Shown one piece after another: positions 52,799-61,869 of a stretch of DNA of 64,000 nucleotides; positions within the stretch are counted from its first letter, which is position 1; each line of letters opens with the position of its first letter. The notes below the pieces were generated by a model. That model was given only the letters and a program-made list of their open reading frames with translations, had not been told where the DNA came from and searched no databases. Source of the stretch: Streptomyces sp. ISL-36 (GTDB lineage Bacteria > Actinomycetota > Actinomycetes > Streptomycetales > Streptomycetaceae); assembly GCF_018614205.1 (NCBI RefSeq), contig NZ_JAGGOS010000057.1, positions 49,813 to 113,812 on the forward strand, in the 5' to 3' direction. Made by a program: the position numbers and the translations under genes.

Positions 52799-53233
52799 TC
52801 AGCCCTCGACCGTGATGCCCATGGAGCGGGCGGTGCCGGCGATGATCTTCGACGCGGCGTCCAGGTCGTTGGCGTTCAGGTCGGGCAGCTTGACCGTGGC
52901 GATCTCGCGGACCTGGGCGGCCGTGAGCTTGGCGACCTTGGTCTTGTGCGGCTCGCCAGAGCCCTTGTCCACACCTGCGGCCTTGAGGATCAGCTTGGCG
53001 GCCGGCGGAGTCTTGGTGATGAAGGTGAAGGAACGGTCCTCGTAGACCGTGATCTCCACCGGCACGACCATGCCACGCTGCGACTCGGTCGCGGCGTTGT
53101 AGGCCTTGCAGAACTCCATGATGTTGACGCCGTGCTGACCGAGCGCGGGGCCGACCGGCGGGGCCGGGTTGGCCGCACCGGCGTTGATCTGGAGCTTGAT
53201 AAGCCCCGTGACCTTCTTCTTCTTGGGAGGCAT
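52799..53233 (-). CDS. rplK: 50S ribosomal protein L11
   Basis: 144 residues with [20 protein letters not shown], the thiostrepton-contact Pro-rich region, and the C-terminal rRNA-binding domain ([12 protein letters not shown] at the end). It is part of the GTPase-associated centre and needed for RelA-type ppGpp synthesis. A terminator after nusG separates it from secE-nusG. Confidence 0.98.
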
Positions 53234-53339
53234 TGCTCTCTCCGGGTCCTAGTGAGAGTGTTCAGCCCGCCATCCGGTCATCCGGATGGAGGCATACCGC
53301 ACCACGATAACGGGTATAGGCGTGCGGCTAAAAACCGAG

Positions 53340-53374
53340 CAGGTCAGAGCGGCTGCGAGAGCCACTCTGACCTG
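53340..53374 (-). terminator. Intrinsic terminator after nusG
   Basis: A stem with arms starting from CAGGTCAGAG (53340-53349) and CTCTGACCTG (53365-53374), followed on the minus strand by CGGTTTTTAG. It separates secE-nusG from rplK-rplA. Confidence 0.8.
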
Positions 53375-53399
53375 GTCGGAAACCTATGACCGGTGAGGG

Positions 53400-54314
53400 T
53401 CAGTTCTTCTGGATCTGGTCGAAGCTGAGCTCGACCGGAGTCTCGCGGCCGAAGATCTCGACGAGGCCCTTGACCTTCTTCGAGTCGGCGTTGATCTCGT
53501 TGATCGTGGCCTGCAGGGTGGCGAAGGGACCATCGGTGACGGTGACCGAGTCGCCGACCTCGAAGTCCAGGACCTGGACCTCGACCTTGCGGGCCGGAGC
53601 CGGCTTGCCCTCGGCCTCGGCGGCCTCGCGGGCGGCCTTCTCCTCGGCCTCCGGGGCGAGCATCTTGACGATCTCGTCCAGGGTGAGCGGGTACGGGTCG
53701 TAGGCGTTGCCCACGAAGCCGGTGACGCCGGGGGTGTTGCGGACGACGCCCCAGGACTCGTTCGTCAGATCCATGCGGACGAGAACGTAACCGGGCAGCT
53801 TGTTCTGCCGGACGTTCTTGCGCTCGCCGTTCTTGATCTGGACGATCTCTTCCTCGGGGACCTCGGCCTGGTAGATGAACTCCTCGACGTTCAGCGAGAC
53901 GGCACGCTGCTCGAGGTTGGCCTTCACGCGCTTCTCGTAGCCCGCGTAGGTGTGGATCACGTACCACTCGCCGGGCAGGCCGCGGAGCTCGTCGCGCAGG
54001 GCCTGGATCGGGTCGACCGGAGCGGCGGGCTCCTCGTCGGCCTCCTCGGCCTCGGCCTCCGCGTCGGTGTCCTCGACCTCGGTGTCCTCGTCGGACTCGT
54101 CCTCGACGTCCTCGACATCCTCTTCGGAGTCGGACGCGTCGTCCTCGTCCTCGTCGGACTCGTCGTCGATGTTCATGGCGGCCTCTTCGGCCGCCTCGCC
54201 CGCAGCGGCGTCAGCAGCCTCAGCCTGGTCCTCGTCGGCCGCCTCGACGATGTCGAGCTCGTCCTCAACGGACTCGACAGAATCGACGGCGTCGTTCAGG
54301 TTCGGGTCAGACAC
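53400..54314 (-). CDS. nusG: Transcription termination/antitermination factor NusG
   Basis: 304 residues from GTG 54314. The first ~120 residues are a highly acidic Asp/Glu/Ala extension typical of streptomycete NusG. The NGN domain follows ([33 protein letters not shown]) with an Ala/Glu-rich insertion before the KOW domain ([20 protein letters not shown]). It binds the polymerase clamp and links to Rho or ribosomes. It is cotranscribed behind secE (43-base gap). Confidence 0.97.
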   Translation of the reverse strand: MSDPNLNDAVDSVESVEDELDIVEAADEDQAEAADAAAGEAAEEAAMNIDDESDEDEDDASDSEEDVEDVEDESDEDTEVEDTDAEAEAEEADEEPAAPVDPIQALRDELRGLPGEWYVIHTYAGYEKRVKANLEQRAVSLNVEEFIYQAEVPEEEIVQIKNGERKNVRQNKLPGYVLVRMDLTNESWGVVRNTPGVTGFVGNAYDPYPLTLDEIVKMLAPEAEEKAAREAAEAEGKPAPARKVEVQVLDFEVGDSVTVTDGPFATLQATINEINADSKKVKGLVEIFGRETPVELSFDQIQKN

Positions 54315-54357
54315 GGTGGCTGCTTCTTCCTGGATACAAATGGGGTGGAACAAGAAG

Positions 54358-54645
54358 TCAGCCGAAGACGTACTTGACTGCTTCCTGGAAGCCATAGTCA
54401 ATCACGGTCACCAGACCGATCATGATGACAACGAAGACAATCACTACCGTGGTGTACGTCGTCAGCTGGCTACGAGTGGGCCAGACGACCTTGCGGAGCT
54501 CCGCGACGATCTGGCGGTAGAAGAGCGCGAGGCGGCCCAGAGGGCCCTTCTTCCCGCGCTTGCCGCCCTTACGGGCCTTCTTCTTCGAGTCCGGAGCCTC
54601 GTCCTCGGCATCAGGCATGTCGATGGAGCCCACGGCGTCCGTCAC
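54358..54645 (-). CDS. secE: Preprotein translocase subunit SecE
   Basis: 95 residues from GTG 54645 ([16 protein letters not shown]). A basic Lys/Arg/Gly linker is followed by the conserved amphipathic helix [20 protein letters not shown] and one membrane helix ([20 protein letters not shown]). It clamps SecY. It sits between tRNA-Trp and nusG, its conserved actinobacterial position. Confidence 0.97.
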   Translation of the reverse strand: MTDAVGSIDMPDAEDEAPDSKKKARKGGKRGKKGPLGRLALFYRQIVAELRKVVWPTRSQLTTYTTVVIVFVVIMIGLVTVIDYGFQEAVKYVFG

Positions 54646-54748
54646 GCTTCTCACCTGATCCCGGGTCATGGCAGTGCCGTGCCGGGTGGATCCGCACGGC
54701 GGTGCATTGAAGTACGTACATGCGCACACATCCTGGCGGTGTGTGTAG

Positions 54749-54821
54749 CAGGGCCGGAGGGACTTGAACCCCCAACCGCTGGTTTTGGAGACCAGTGCTC
54801 TACCAATTGAGCTACGACCCT
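54749..54821 (-). tRNA. tRNA-Trp (CCA anticodon)
   Basis: 73-nt cloverleaf on the minus strand. The acceptor stem AGGGTCG pairs with CGGCCCT. The anticodon arm has loop CTCCAAA with anticodon CCA, and the T-arm contains GGTTCAAGTCC. The CCA end is not encoded. It lies 100 bases upstream of secE and may share its transcript. Confidence 0.97.
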
Positions 54822-55058
54822 TTGTGGCTCCCCCAACCTACCGCATCGTGAGATGTGGTCGGTGCGGGCCAACGAGCAGTGAGTGTACGTGTTCATGAGC
54901 GCTGCGTCGAACAGAAAGCACGTCGGAGCCCCGCCGACCCCTCAGGACCACCCCCGCGGGGGCCTCCCGGGACCCTCGTACGACCAGGAATGACCGTTCC
55001 TGTCCGCTCCCTGAAACCTGTGTGCCGCGGCTGGAGGCGGTCTGGGACGATGGGCCGC

Positions 55059-56285
55059 ATGAGCGCTGCAACCCCTCCGACCGAGCGCCGGGTCTCCGCC
55101 CGCATCGGTGCGATCTCCGAGTCCGCGACCCTCGCCGTCGACGCCAAGGCCAAGGCCCTCAAGGCCGCCGGGCGTCCGGTGATCGGCTTCGGCGCGGGTG
55201 AGCCCGACTTCCCGACGCCCGACTACATCGTCGAAGCCGCCGTCGAGGCGTGCAAGAACCCGAAGTACCACCGCTACACGCCTGCCGGCGGTCTGCCCGA
55301 GCTGAAGGCCGCGATCGCCGCCAAGACGCTGCGCGACTCCGGCTACGAGATCGACGCCTCTCAGGTCCTGGTGACCAACGGCGGCAAGCAGGCCATCTAC
55401 GAGGCGTTCGCCGCGATCCTCGACCCGGGTGACGAGGTCATCGTCCCGGCCCCGTACTGGACGACCTACCCCGAGTCGATCCGTCTCGCCGGCGGTGTCC
55501 CGGTCGAGGTCGTCGCTGACGAGACCAGCGGCTACCGCGTCTCCGTCGAGCAGCTGGAGGCCGCGCGCACGGAGCGGACCAAGGTCGTCCTCTTCGTCTC
55601 CCCGTCCAACCCGACCGGCGCCGTCTACAGCGAGGCCGAGACCGAGGCCATCGGGCGCTGGGCCGTTGAGCACGGCCTGTGGGTGCTGACCGACGAGATC
55701 TACGAGCACCTGGTCTACGGCGGCGCGGCCGCCGTCTCCCTCCCGGCGGTCATGCCGGCGCTGCGCGACAAGTGCATCGTCGTCAACGGTGTCGCCAAGA
55801 CGTACGCGATGACCGGCTGGCGCGTGGGGTGGATCATCGGCCCGAAGGACGTGGTGAAGGCCGCGACCAACCTGCAGTCGCACGCCACCTCCAATGTGAG
55901 CAACGTGGCCCAGGTCGCCGCGCTTGCCGCCGTCACGGGCAACCTGGACGCGGTCGCCGAGATGGGGCGCGCCTTCGACCGTCGGCGCCAGACGATCGTG
56001 CGGATGCTCAACGAGATCGAGGGCGTCCTGTGCCCGACGCCGGAGGGCGCGTTCTACGTGTACCCGTCGGTGAAGGGGCTGCTCGGCAAGGAGATCCGCG
56101 GCAAGCGCCCGAAGACCTCGGTCGAGCTGGCCGCGCTGATCCTTGACGAGGCCGAGGTCGCGGTCGTTCCGGGCGAGGCCTTCGGCACCCCCGGCTACCT
56201 GCGTCTTTCGTACGCGCTGGGTGACGAGGATCTGGTGGAGGGCGTGTCCCGGATCCAGAAGCTGCTCGCGGAGGCGCGCGCCTGA
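55059..56285 (+). CDS. Pyridoxal-phosphate aminotransferase, probable aspartate aminotransferase
   Basis: 408 residues, fold-type I class I/II aminotransferase. Features are [15 protein letters not shown] at the N-terminus, [21 protein letters not shown] and the PLP-lysine motif [19 protein letters not shown], ending with the substrate-carboxylate Arg motif LRLSYA. This subgroup (1-beta) contains aspartate and sometimes prephenate aminotransferases; exact specificity cannot be read. ATG 55059 is preferred over ATG 55050. It is divergent from tRNA-Trp and followed by a hairpin. Confidence 0.93.
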   Translation: MSAATPPTERRVSARIGAISESATLAVDAKAKALKAAGRPVIGFGAGEPDFPTPDYIVEAAVEACKNPKYHRYTPAGGLPELKAAIAAKTLRDSGYEIDASQVLVTNGGKQAIYEAFAAILDPGDEVIVPAPYWTTYPESIRLAGGVPVEVVADETSGYRVSVEQLEAARTERTKVVLFVSPSNPTGAVYSEAETEAIGRWAVEHGLWVLTDEIYEHLVYGGAAAVSLPAVMPALRDKCIVVNGVAKTYAMTGWRVGWIIGPKDVVKAATNLQSHATSNVSNVAQVAALAAVTGNLDAVAEMGRAFDRRRQTIVRMLNEIEGVLCPTPEGAFYVYPSVKGLLGKEIRGKRPKTSVELAALILDEAEVAVVPGEAFGTPGYLRLSYALGDEDLVEGVSRIQKLLAEARA

Positions 56286-56308
56286 CCTCCGCACAGGAGT
56301 GGGTTCGG

Positions 56309-56340
56309 CGGGCCCCTGGTTCTTCGGAGCCGGGGGCCCG
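56309..56340 (+). terminator. Terminator after the aminotransferase gene
   Basis: Arms CGGGCCCC (56309-56316) and GGGGCCCG (56333-56340), with further pairing inside, followed by TTCTTGCG. Confidence 0.65.
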
Positions 56341-56414
56341 TTCTTGCGTTCTAGCGAGGTCCCGATCGGGGAAAGGGGCTGTGCTCGTCCGTTCGGTTGC
56401 GGCAAGATCCCTGG

Positions 56415-57479
56415 ATGCTGGCCTTTTCAGAGGGACACCCCCCGAACCCCCCGGACGTTTCACGCGACATCGGCCTGCTGCCCAAGGCCCACCTGCATCT
56501 GCACTTCACCGGGTCGATGCGCCCGACGACGTTGATCGAGCTGGCCGACAAGTACGGCGTCCATCTCCCCGAGGCGCTGAGCAGCGGCACACCGCCCAAG
56601 CTGCGGGCGACCGACGAGCGCGGCTGGTTCCGGTTCCAGCGGCTGTACGACATCGCCCGTTCCTGCCTGCGGGAGCCCGAGGACATTCGGCGCCTGGTCC
56701 GCGAGGCGGCGGAGGAGGACGTGCGGGACGGCTCGGGGTGGCTGGAGATCCAGGTCGATCCGACCTCGTACGCCCCGCTGCTCGGCGGCCTGATCCCGGC
56801 GATGGAGATCATTCTGGACGCCGTCGACGAGGCCGCGCGCGAGACCGGGCTCGGGATGCGGGTCCTGGTGGCCGCGAACCGGATGAAGCACCCCCTGGAG
56901 GCGCGCACGCTGGCGCGGCTCGCGGTGCGGTACGCGGACCGGGGGGTGGTCGGTTTCGGTCTCTCCAACGACGAGCGCCGGGGCATGGCCCGCGATTTCG
57001 ACCGCGCCTTCGCCATCGCCCGCGAGGGCGGCCTGCTCGCGGCGCCGCACGGTGGCGAGCTGACGGGTCCCTCGTCGGTACGGGACTGCCTGGACGACCT
57101 GCGGGCGGCGCGGGTCGGTCACGGGGTGCGGGCGGCGGAGGATCCCCGGGTGCTGCGCAGGCTCGCGGAGAAGGGCGTGACCTGCGAGGTCTGCCCGGCC
57201 TCCAATGTGGCCCTGGGGGTGTACGAGAAGCACGAGGACGTGCCGCTGCGGACGCTCTTCGAGGCGGGGGTGCCGATGGCGCTGGGCGCGGACGACCCGC
57301 TGCTCTTCGGGTCGCGGCTGGCCGCCCAGTACGAGATCGCCCGTAGGTACCACGGCTTCACGGACGCCGAGCTGGCCGAGCTGGCCCGGCAGTCGGTGCG
57401 GGGTTCGGCGGCGCCGGAGGACATCAGGCGGAAGCTGCTGTCCGGGATCGACGACTGGCTGGCGAGCCCGGGCGTCTGA
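56415..57479 (+). CDS. Adenosine deaminase family protein
   Basis: 354 residues from ATG 56415 (TTG 56397 is an alternative). It has the metal-dependent deaminase barrel motifs: PKAHLHLHFTGSMRPTTL (first His pair), APHGGEL (HGGE where HAGE is usual), RVGHGVRA and GADDPLLFGS (metal Asp). It should deaminate adenosine or a related purine nucleoside. Some actinobacterial relatives act on other adenine derivatives, so the substrate is not certain. Its 3' end overlaps the convergent hypothetical gene by 56 bases. Confidence 0.88.
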   Translation: MLAFSEGHPPNPPDVSRDIGLLPKAHLHLHFTGSMRPTTLIELADKYGVHLPEALSSGTPPKLRATDERGWFRFQRLYDIARSCLREPEDIRRLVREAAEEDVRDGSGWLEIQVDPTSYAPLLGGLIPAMEIILDAVDEAARETGLGMRVLVAANRMKHPLEARTLARLAVRYADRGVVGFGLSNDERRGMARDFDRAFAIAREGGLLAAPHGGELTGPSSVRDCLDDLRAARVGHGVRAAEDPRVLRRLAEKGVTCEVCPASNVALGVYEKHEDVPLRTLFEAGVPMALGADDPLLFGSRLAAQYEIARRYHGFTDAELAELARQSVRGSAAPEDIRRKLLSGIDDWLASPGV

Positions 57480-58146
57480 AGCGGTGCAGGGGCGGGTGGG
57501 CCTGGAAGCCGATGTCGATCTCGGTCCGGTCCCACCACTGCCCCACGGGCTCCAGGTACGGGGTGAGGGAAGCGATCAGGGCGTCGTGGCCCTGGCGGGC
57601 GCGCTTCTCCAGCGGTCCGAAGCCGGCCGCGGTCTCGAAGGCGGTGGCGGCGGCGGAGAAGACGTCGCGGCCGCCGAAGAGGAAGAGCGTGCGGGCGTGG
57701 ACGGCCGGGCGCAGCCATTCGCTCGCCCGCCAGTGGCGCCGCTCCCACTCCTCGTGCCAGGCGGCCGCGTGGGCGGCGGTGCGCGCCTCGTCGGTGCGGA
57801 CGGTCAGCGGGGTGCCGGTGCGCAGCCGGGCCCGCAGTCGGGGCCAGGCGGAGGGGCGCAGGCCGGGTGAGCGGTGGGCGAGGACGAGGTCGACCGGCAC
57901 TCCGGGCGCGTAGGCGCGGGGGAGGCTGTCGCGGAGCGGCACATGGACGATCGTGTGCCGGGAGAAGGCGGCGAAGGAGAACAGCGCGGCCAGGCGGGAC
58001 AGCCCGTCGTGGTCGCCGAGGAGGTAGCCCCAGCGGTCGCCGAGCGGGTCGTTGAGCGTGGTGTGCCGCAGGGGCTGCCGGGGCTGGACGATCCGGTAGG
58101 TGTGCGGTCCCGTGCGGGGCCTGAACTCGCGGGCCTTCAGAAGCAT
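57424..58146 (-). CDS. Hypothetical protein
   Basis: 240 residues, Arg- and Trp-rich, with a central segment GDRWGYLLGDHDGLSRLAAL and FSFAAFSRHTIVHVPLRDSL, then EEWERRHWRASEWLRP. No signal peptide, membrane helix or known catalytic motif is evident. It starts 39 bases downstream of the TetR gene on the same strand, so the two are probably co-transcribed. Its tail overlaps the adenosine deaminase gene. Not recognised. Confidence 0.6.
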   Translation of the reverse strand: MLLKAREFRPRTGPHTYRIVQPRQPLRHTTLNDPLGDRWGYLLGDHDGLSRLAALFSFAAFSRHTIVHVPLRDSLPRAYAPGVPVDLVLAHRSPGLRPSAWPRLRARLRTGTPLTVRTDEARTAAHAAAWHEEWERRHWRASEWLRPAVHARTLFLFGGRDVFSAAATAFETAAGFGPLEKRARQGHDALIASLTPYLEPVGQWWDRTEIDIGFQAHPPLHRFRRPGSPASRRSRTAASA

Positions 58147-58185
58147 GCCGGTCAGCGTGACGGTGCCCCGGTGGCCGCCGCGACA

Positions 58186-58791
58186 TCATTTCCGTACGGC
58201 GATCCCGGCCATCAGGGTGCGGGCGAGCGAGGCGGCGAAGGTGTCGACGTCCTGGGGCGGCTCCTTGCCGACCTTCGCGTCGTAGGCGAAGGCCCGCTGG
58301 GCGCAGGCGCCGAGCAGCAGGGACGCAGCGGCGAAGGTGTCGGCGCCGGGGTGGAGGCGGCCTGCCGCCTGTTCGGCGCGGAGATAGGCGTCGAGGCTCT
58401 CCAGGAGGCGGTGCGGGCCGGCGTCGAGCCGGCGCAGCGCCGCGTCGTGGCGGGCCTTGAGCCGGGTCTCGGCGAAGAGCGAGGCGGCGATCGGGAAGCT
58501 CTCGGCGTAGAACAGGGCGGCTCGGCGGGCGATCTCGGTGAGGTTCTCCTCCACCGTCCGCTCGCCCGGGTCGGCGGCCAGCGTGTCGAGCAGCGGTGCC
58601 AGCCGCGGGAGGCGTTCGCTCAGGACGGCGACGAAGAGCTCCTCCTTGCCCGCGAAGTACTTGTAGAGGGCGGCCTCCGAGCAGCCGGCGCCCCGGGCGA
58701 TCTCCTTGGTGGTCGTGCGGGCGAGACCCACCGTGGTCCACAGCGCGTGCGCCGCGTCGAGGATCCGCTCCCGCGTGGGCTTCTTCTCCAT
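58186..58791 (-). CDS. TetR family transcriptional regulator
   Basis: 201 residues. The N-terminal helix-turn-helix reads RERILDAAHALWTTVGLART then TTKEIARGAGCSEAALYKYF. The C-terminal ligand-binding domain is helical. It is divergently transcribed from the SDR gene across an 87-base gap with CACTCAC/GTGAGTG repeats, so it probably represses both itself and that gene. The ligand is unknown. Confidence 0.93.
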   Translation of the reverse strand: MEKKPTRERILDAAHALWTTVGLARTTTKEIARGAGCSEAALYKYFAGKEELFVAVLSERLPRLAPLLDTLAADPGERTVEENLTEIARRAALFYAESFPIAASLFAETRLKARHDAALRRLDAGPHRLLESLDAYLRAEQAAGRLHPGADTFAAASLLLGACAQRAFAYDAKVGKEPPQDVDTFAASLARTLMAGIAVRK

Positions 58792-58828
58792 GCCTGCTCC
58801 CGAACCGCTTGACGAGGGGGCGAGTACA

Positions 58829-58856
58829 CACTCACTCTAGGGGTGAGTGAACACTT
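58829..58856. promoter_or_regulatory. Probable TetR operator
   Basis: CACTCAC (58829-58835) and GTGAGTG (58843-58849) form a perfect inverted repeat with a 7-base spacer; a third related half-site (ACTTACC) follows at 58853. A TTGACG hexamer at 58810 could be the -35 for the plus-strand gene, placing the operator over its -10. Confidence 0.65.
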
Positions 58857-58878
58857 ACCCACCCCAGGAGGGTGCGAC

Positions 58879-59511
58879 ATGAAGCTCACCGTCTTCGGCG
58901 CGACCGGCGGCATCGGACAGGAGATCGTCCATCAGGCCCTGAGGGACGGCCACGAGGTCACGGCGGTGGTACGGGATCCGGCCAGGTTCACCGTCGCCGG
59001 CGAGCGCCTGGAGGTCTACCGGGCGGACCTCACGGACCCCGAGGCGCTGCGCGGGGCGGTCGCGGGCAGGGACGCCGTGCTGTCCGGTCTGGGCGTCCGC
59101 AGGCGCGCGGACGCCGGCATCGCCGCGCGGCTGACCCGCTCGGTCCTCGCCGCGATGGACGCGGAGGGCGTCCGCCGGCTCCTGGTCGTCAGCGCGGCCC
59201 CGGTCGGTCCGGTCCCGGACGGCCAGACCGTCCTCGACAAGGCGGTGCTCGCGGTCATCAACTCCGTCCTGAAGGACATCTACGACGACCTGCGGGTGAT
59301 GGAGGGCGAGCTGGCGGCCAGCGCCACGGACTGGACGTCCGTGCGCCCGCCCAAGCTGACGAACAAGCCGGTCACCGGCCGCTACCGCTCGGTCGTCGGC
59401 GGCAACCCCGGCCGGGGCCGTTCCCTCGCCCGCGCCGACGTGGCGCACGCGATGCTGGCGATGATCAAGGACCCGGCGACGGTGAAGCAGGGCGTGGGCG
59501 TCGCGTACTGA
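58879..59511 (+). CDS. NAD(P)-binding NmrA/SDR-like protein
   Basis: 210 residues. A Rossmann start MKLTVFGATGGIGQEIVHQA carries the GxTGGxG nucleotide motif, followed by VTAVVRDPAR, LEVYRADLTD and LVVSAAPVGP. It lacks a clear YxxxK catalytic pair, so it is of the atypical (NmrA-like) SDR class: a sensor or flavin/quinone-type reductase. ATG 58879 follows AGGAGG. It is probably controlled by the divergent TetR protein. Confidence 0.85.
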   Translation: MKLTVFGATGGIGQEIVHQALRDGHEVTAVVRDPARFTVAGERLEVYRADLTDPEALRGAVAGRDAVLSGLGVRRRADAGIAARLTRSVLAAMDAEGVRRLLVVSAAPVGPVPDGQTVLDKAVLAVINSVLKDIYDDLRVMEGELAASATDWTSVRPPKLTNKPVTGRYRSVVGGNPGRGRSLARADVAHAMLAMIKDPATVKQGVGVAY

Positions 59512-59538
59512 GGCACCGGGCCGGCCCCGCTCGGCCCC

Positions 59539-60594
59539 TCAGAGGCTGACGCCGACCGTCACCGGCTCGTTCTCGAGCGTGATCCCGAAGGCGTCCCGCA
59601 CCCCCGCGACGACCTCGCGGGCGAGCGCGAGGAGATCCTCGGTGGTGGCCTCGCCCCGGTTGGTGAGGGCGAGAGTGTGCTTGGTGGAGATACGGGCGGG
59701 GCCGGAGCCGTACCCCTTGGTGAAGCCGGCCTTGTCGATCAGCCAGGCCGCCGAGGTCTTGGTGAAACCGTCGCCGACGGGGAAGGCGGGTGCCTTCGCG
59801 TCGGGACCGAGACGCTCGGCCACGCGCGCGTGGAAGGCGGCGAACTCCTCGTTCGTGAGGATCGGGTTGGTGAAGAACGACCCGGCCGACCAGGTGTCGT
59901 GGTCCTCCGGGTCGAGCACCATGCCCTTACCCGCGCGCAGCTTCAGGACGGTCTCGCGGAGGGTGGCGAGCGGGACCCGGTCGCCGACCTCGACGCCAAG
60001 GGCCCGGGCCGTCTCCGCGTACGCGATCGGCATGCTCAGGCCGCCGGCGTCCGCCAGCTGGAAGCGGACCCGGAGCACGACGTAGTCGTCCGGCAGCCGC
60101 TTGAAGAGACTGTGGCGGTACGAGAAGTCGCACTGTTCGTTCGTGAGCGTGACCACCCGGTGGTCGACCGTGTCGTACGCGACCACCTCGGTGATCGTGG
60201 ACGAGACGTCCTGGCCGTACGCCCCCACGTTCTGGATGGGCGTCGCCCCCGCGGAGCCGGGGATCCCCGCCAGGCACTCGATGCCCGCGAGGCCCGCGTC
60301 GACGGTGCGCTCCACGGCGTCGGTCCACACCTCGCCGGCCGCCAGCTCCAGCCGCGTGCCGTCGAGCTCGAAGCCCTTGGTGGCGATGCGCAGGGCGGTG
60401 CCCGCGAAGCCCTTGTCGCTGATGACCAGGTTGCTGCCGCCGCCGATGATCAGCAGCGGGGTGGCCGTCAGATCGGCGTCGCGAACCGCCTGGATCACCT
60501 CGTCGTCGGTGGTGGCCGTGACGAGCCGGGTCGCGGGGCCGCCGAGCCGGAAGGTGGTCAGGGGGGCGAGGGGGGCGTCGTGGAGTTCCTGCAC
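59539..60594 (-). CDS. murB: UDP-N-acetylmuramate dehydrogenase
   Basis: Reduces UDP-GlcNAc-enolpyruvate to UDP-MurNAc in peptidoglycan synthesis, using FAD and NADPH. 351 residues from GTG 60594. FAD-binding features are PLTTFRLGGPA and LLIIGGGSNLVISD; AGIPGSAGATPIQNVGAYGQ follows, then the catalytic Ser in TWSAGSFFTNPI and the C-terminal Glu region. It is a type I MurB by length. The upstream side holds a hairpin and a minisatellite. Confidence 0.96.
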   Translation of the reverse strand: MQELHDAPLAPLTTFRLGGPATRLVTATTDDEVIQAVRDADLTATPLLIIGGGSNLVISDKGFAGTALRIATKGFELDGTRLELAAGEVWTDAVERTVDAGLAGIECLAGIPGSAGATPIQNVGAYGQDVSSTITEVVAYDTVDHRVVTLTNEQCDFSYRHSLFKRLPDDYVVLRVRFQLADAGGLSMPIAYAETARALGVEVGDRVPLATLRETVLKLRAGKGMVLDPEDHDTWSAGSFFTNPILTNEEFAAFHARVAERLGPDAKAPAFPVGDGFTKTSAAWLIDKAGFTKGYGSGPARISTKHTLALTNRGEATTEDLLALAREVVAGVRDAFGITLENEPVTVGVSL

Positions 60595-60608
60595 GGGCTC
60601 AAGAGTAC

Positions 60609-60644
60609 GGGGACGGCCCCGCCGATCATGGCGGGGCCGTCCCC
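60609..60644 (-). terminator. Hairpin just upstream of murB
   Basis: Perfect 15-bp stem (60609-60623 with 60630-60644), 6-base loop, 15 bases 5' of the murB GTG. It may be a terminator for transcripts arriving from the decayed MFS gene or a leader structure of murB. Confidence 0.6.
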
Positions 60645-60696
60645 GGTGTGGTGGGGCGGGGAAGCTCCCGGAGCGCGCGGGGGCTCCTCGCGCCGG

Positions 60697-60990
60697 GGCG
60701 CTCACGGAGTGCGCCGGGGTGGTCGCTGCGTGGCGCTCACGGGGTGCGTCGGGGTGGTGGCTGTGGGGCGTTCACGGAGTGCGGCGGGTTCTCGTGCGGC
60801 GGCGCTCACGGAGTGCGCCGGGTTCTCGTGCGGCGGCGCTACGGAAGTGCGTCGGGTTCTCGTGCGGCGGCGCTCACGGAGTGCGCCGGGTTCTCGTGCG
60901 GCGGCGCTCACGGAGTGCGCCGGGGTTCTCGGGCGGGGGCGCTCACGGAGTGCGTCGGGGTGGTGGCTGCGGGGCGTTCACGCGGCGACC
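60697..60990. repeat. Minisatellite, nine 34-35-bp tandem units
   Basis: Units begin near 60697, 60732, 60767, 60801, 60835, 60869, 60903, 60938 and 60973. Each starts GGCGCTCACGGAGTGCG or a close variant and continues with CGGGTTCTCGTGCGGC or CGGGGTGGTGGCTG. The period is not a multiple of three, so no conserved peptide repeat is encoded. The last unit overlaps the end of the decayed MFS gene. Confidence 0.9.
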
Positions 60991-61377
60991 AGGTCCCTCT
61001 TCTCCGCCTCGGCGGTCTGCTCACGGGGCGCCCCGCGCCCCGGGATGAGCAGGGAGGCGACCGCTCCGAGGGCCACCATCCCGTCCAGCCGTCGATGGGC
61101 CCGGGATCAGCCCGTAGACGATCCCGAAGAGGCCGCCGCTGGCGAGCAGGGTGCCGGCGAGATCGAGCCGGGCGCCGGTGCCGTACGACTCGGCGAGACG
61201 GAGCCGGGCGAGGGGCAGCAGGGCCAGGCCGAGCGGAACGTTCAGCCAGAAGATCCACTGCCAGGAGACGTGCTCGGTGAGGCTGCCGCCGATGAGGGGC
61301 CCCGAGGCGACGGCGAGTCCGTTGACGGCGCCCCATATGCCGTAGACCATGCCGCGCTTGGCCGCCGGGACGCTCAA
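60978..61377 (-). pseudogene. Remnant of a DHA2-type MFS transporter
   Basis: Two pieces of one protein remain. 61377-~61090 encodes GMVYGIWGAVNGLAVASGPL, WQWIFWLNVPLG and the next two membrane segments, including the antiporter motif C of drug:H+ exporters (about helices 4-6). In another frame, ~61080-60978 encodes a C-terminal end, MVALGAVASLLIPGRGAP to a stop. The N-terminal helices and the central half are missing, so it is non-functional. Confidence 0.8.
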
Positions 61378-61403
61378 TCACCAACTTGGCAACCCGTCCG
61401 GGC

Positions 61404-61430
61404 GGGGCGGCCACTCAAGGCGGCCGCCCC
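61404..61430 (-). terminator. Terminator after the MaoC pair
   Basis: GGGGCGGCC (61404-61412) and GGCCGCCCC (61422-61430), just past the stop codon of the second MaoC gene. Confidence 0.6.
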
Positions 61431-61437
61431 TCAACCG

Positions 61438-61866
61438 TTACGCGAGCGCCACCACGGCCCGGGACATGCCCAGGACCTTCTGACCGGCCGAGACGGCCGT
61501 CAGGTCCACCCGGACCCGGTTGTCGTCCAGCTTGGCCGCGACCTTGGCGCTGACCTCGATCAGGGCGCCGGTCTCGTCGTTCGGCACGATCACCGGCTTG
61601 GTGAAGCGCACGCCGTACTCGACGACGGCCGCCGGGTCACCCACCCAGTCCGTCACCACACGGACGGCCTCGGCCATGGTGAACATGCCGTGGGCGATGA
61701 CGTCCGGCAGGCCGACCTCCACCGCGAACTTCTCGTTCCAGTGGATCGGGTTGAAGTCGCCGGAGGCACCTGCGTACCGCACCAGCGTGGCGCGCGTCAC
61801 GGGGAAGGACTGCGCCGGCAGCTCCGTGCCGACCTCGACCTCGTCGTAAGCGATCTTCGCAGCCAT
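61438..61866 (-). CDS. MaoC-like dehydratase, HadB-type subunit
   Basis: 142 residues with the hydratase-2 hot-dog motif YAGASGDFNPIHWNEKFAVE (catalytic Asp and His) and GMFTMAEAVRVV. Paired with the preceding gene, it should form a (3R)-hydroxyacyl dehydratase heterodimer resembling mycobacterial HadAB. Its physiological substrate in streptomycetes is not established. It starts three bases after the upstream gene. Confidence 0.88.
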   Translation of the reverse strand: MAAKIAYDEVEVGTELPAQSFPVTRATLVRYAGASGDFNPIHWNEKFAVEVGLPDVIAHGMFTMAEAVRVVTDWVGDPAAVVEYGVRFTKPVIVPNDETGALIEVSAKVAAKLDDNRVRVDLTAVSAGQKVLGMSRAVVALA

Positions 61867-61869
61867 GGC

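Noticed and set aside
60697..60990. Possible CRISPR array
   Set aside because: The 34-35-bp units are directly contiguous with no unique spacers, and no cas genes are nearby. It is a minisatellite.
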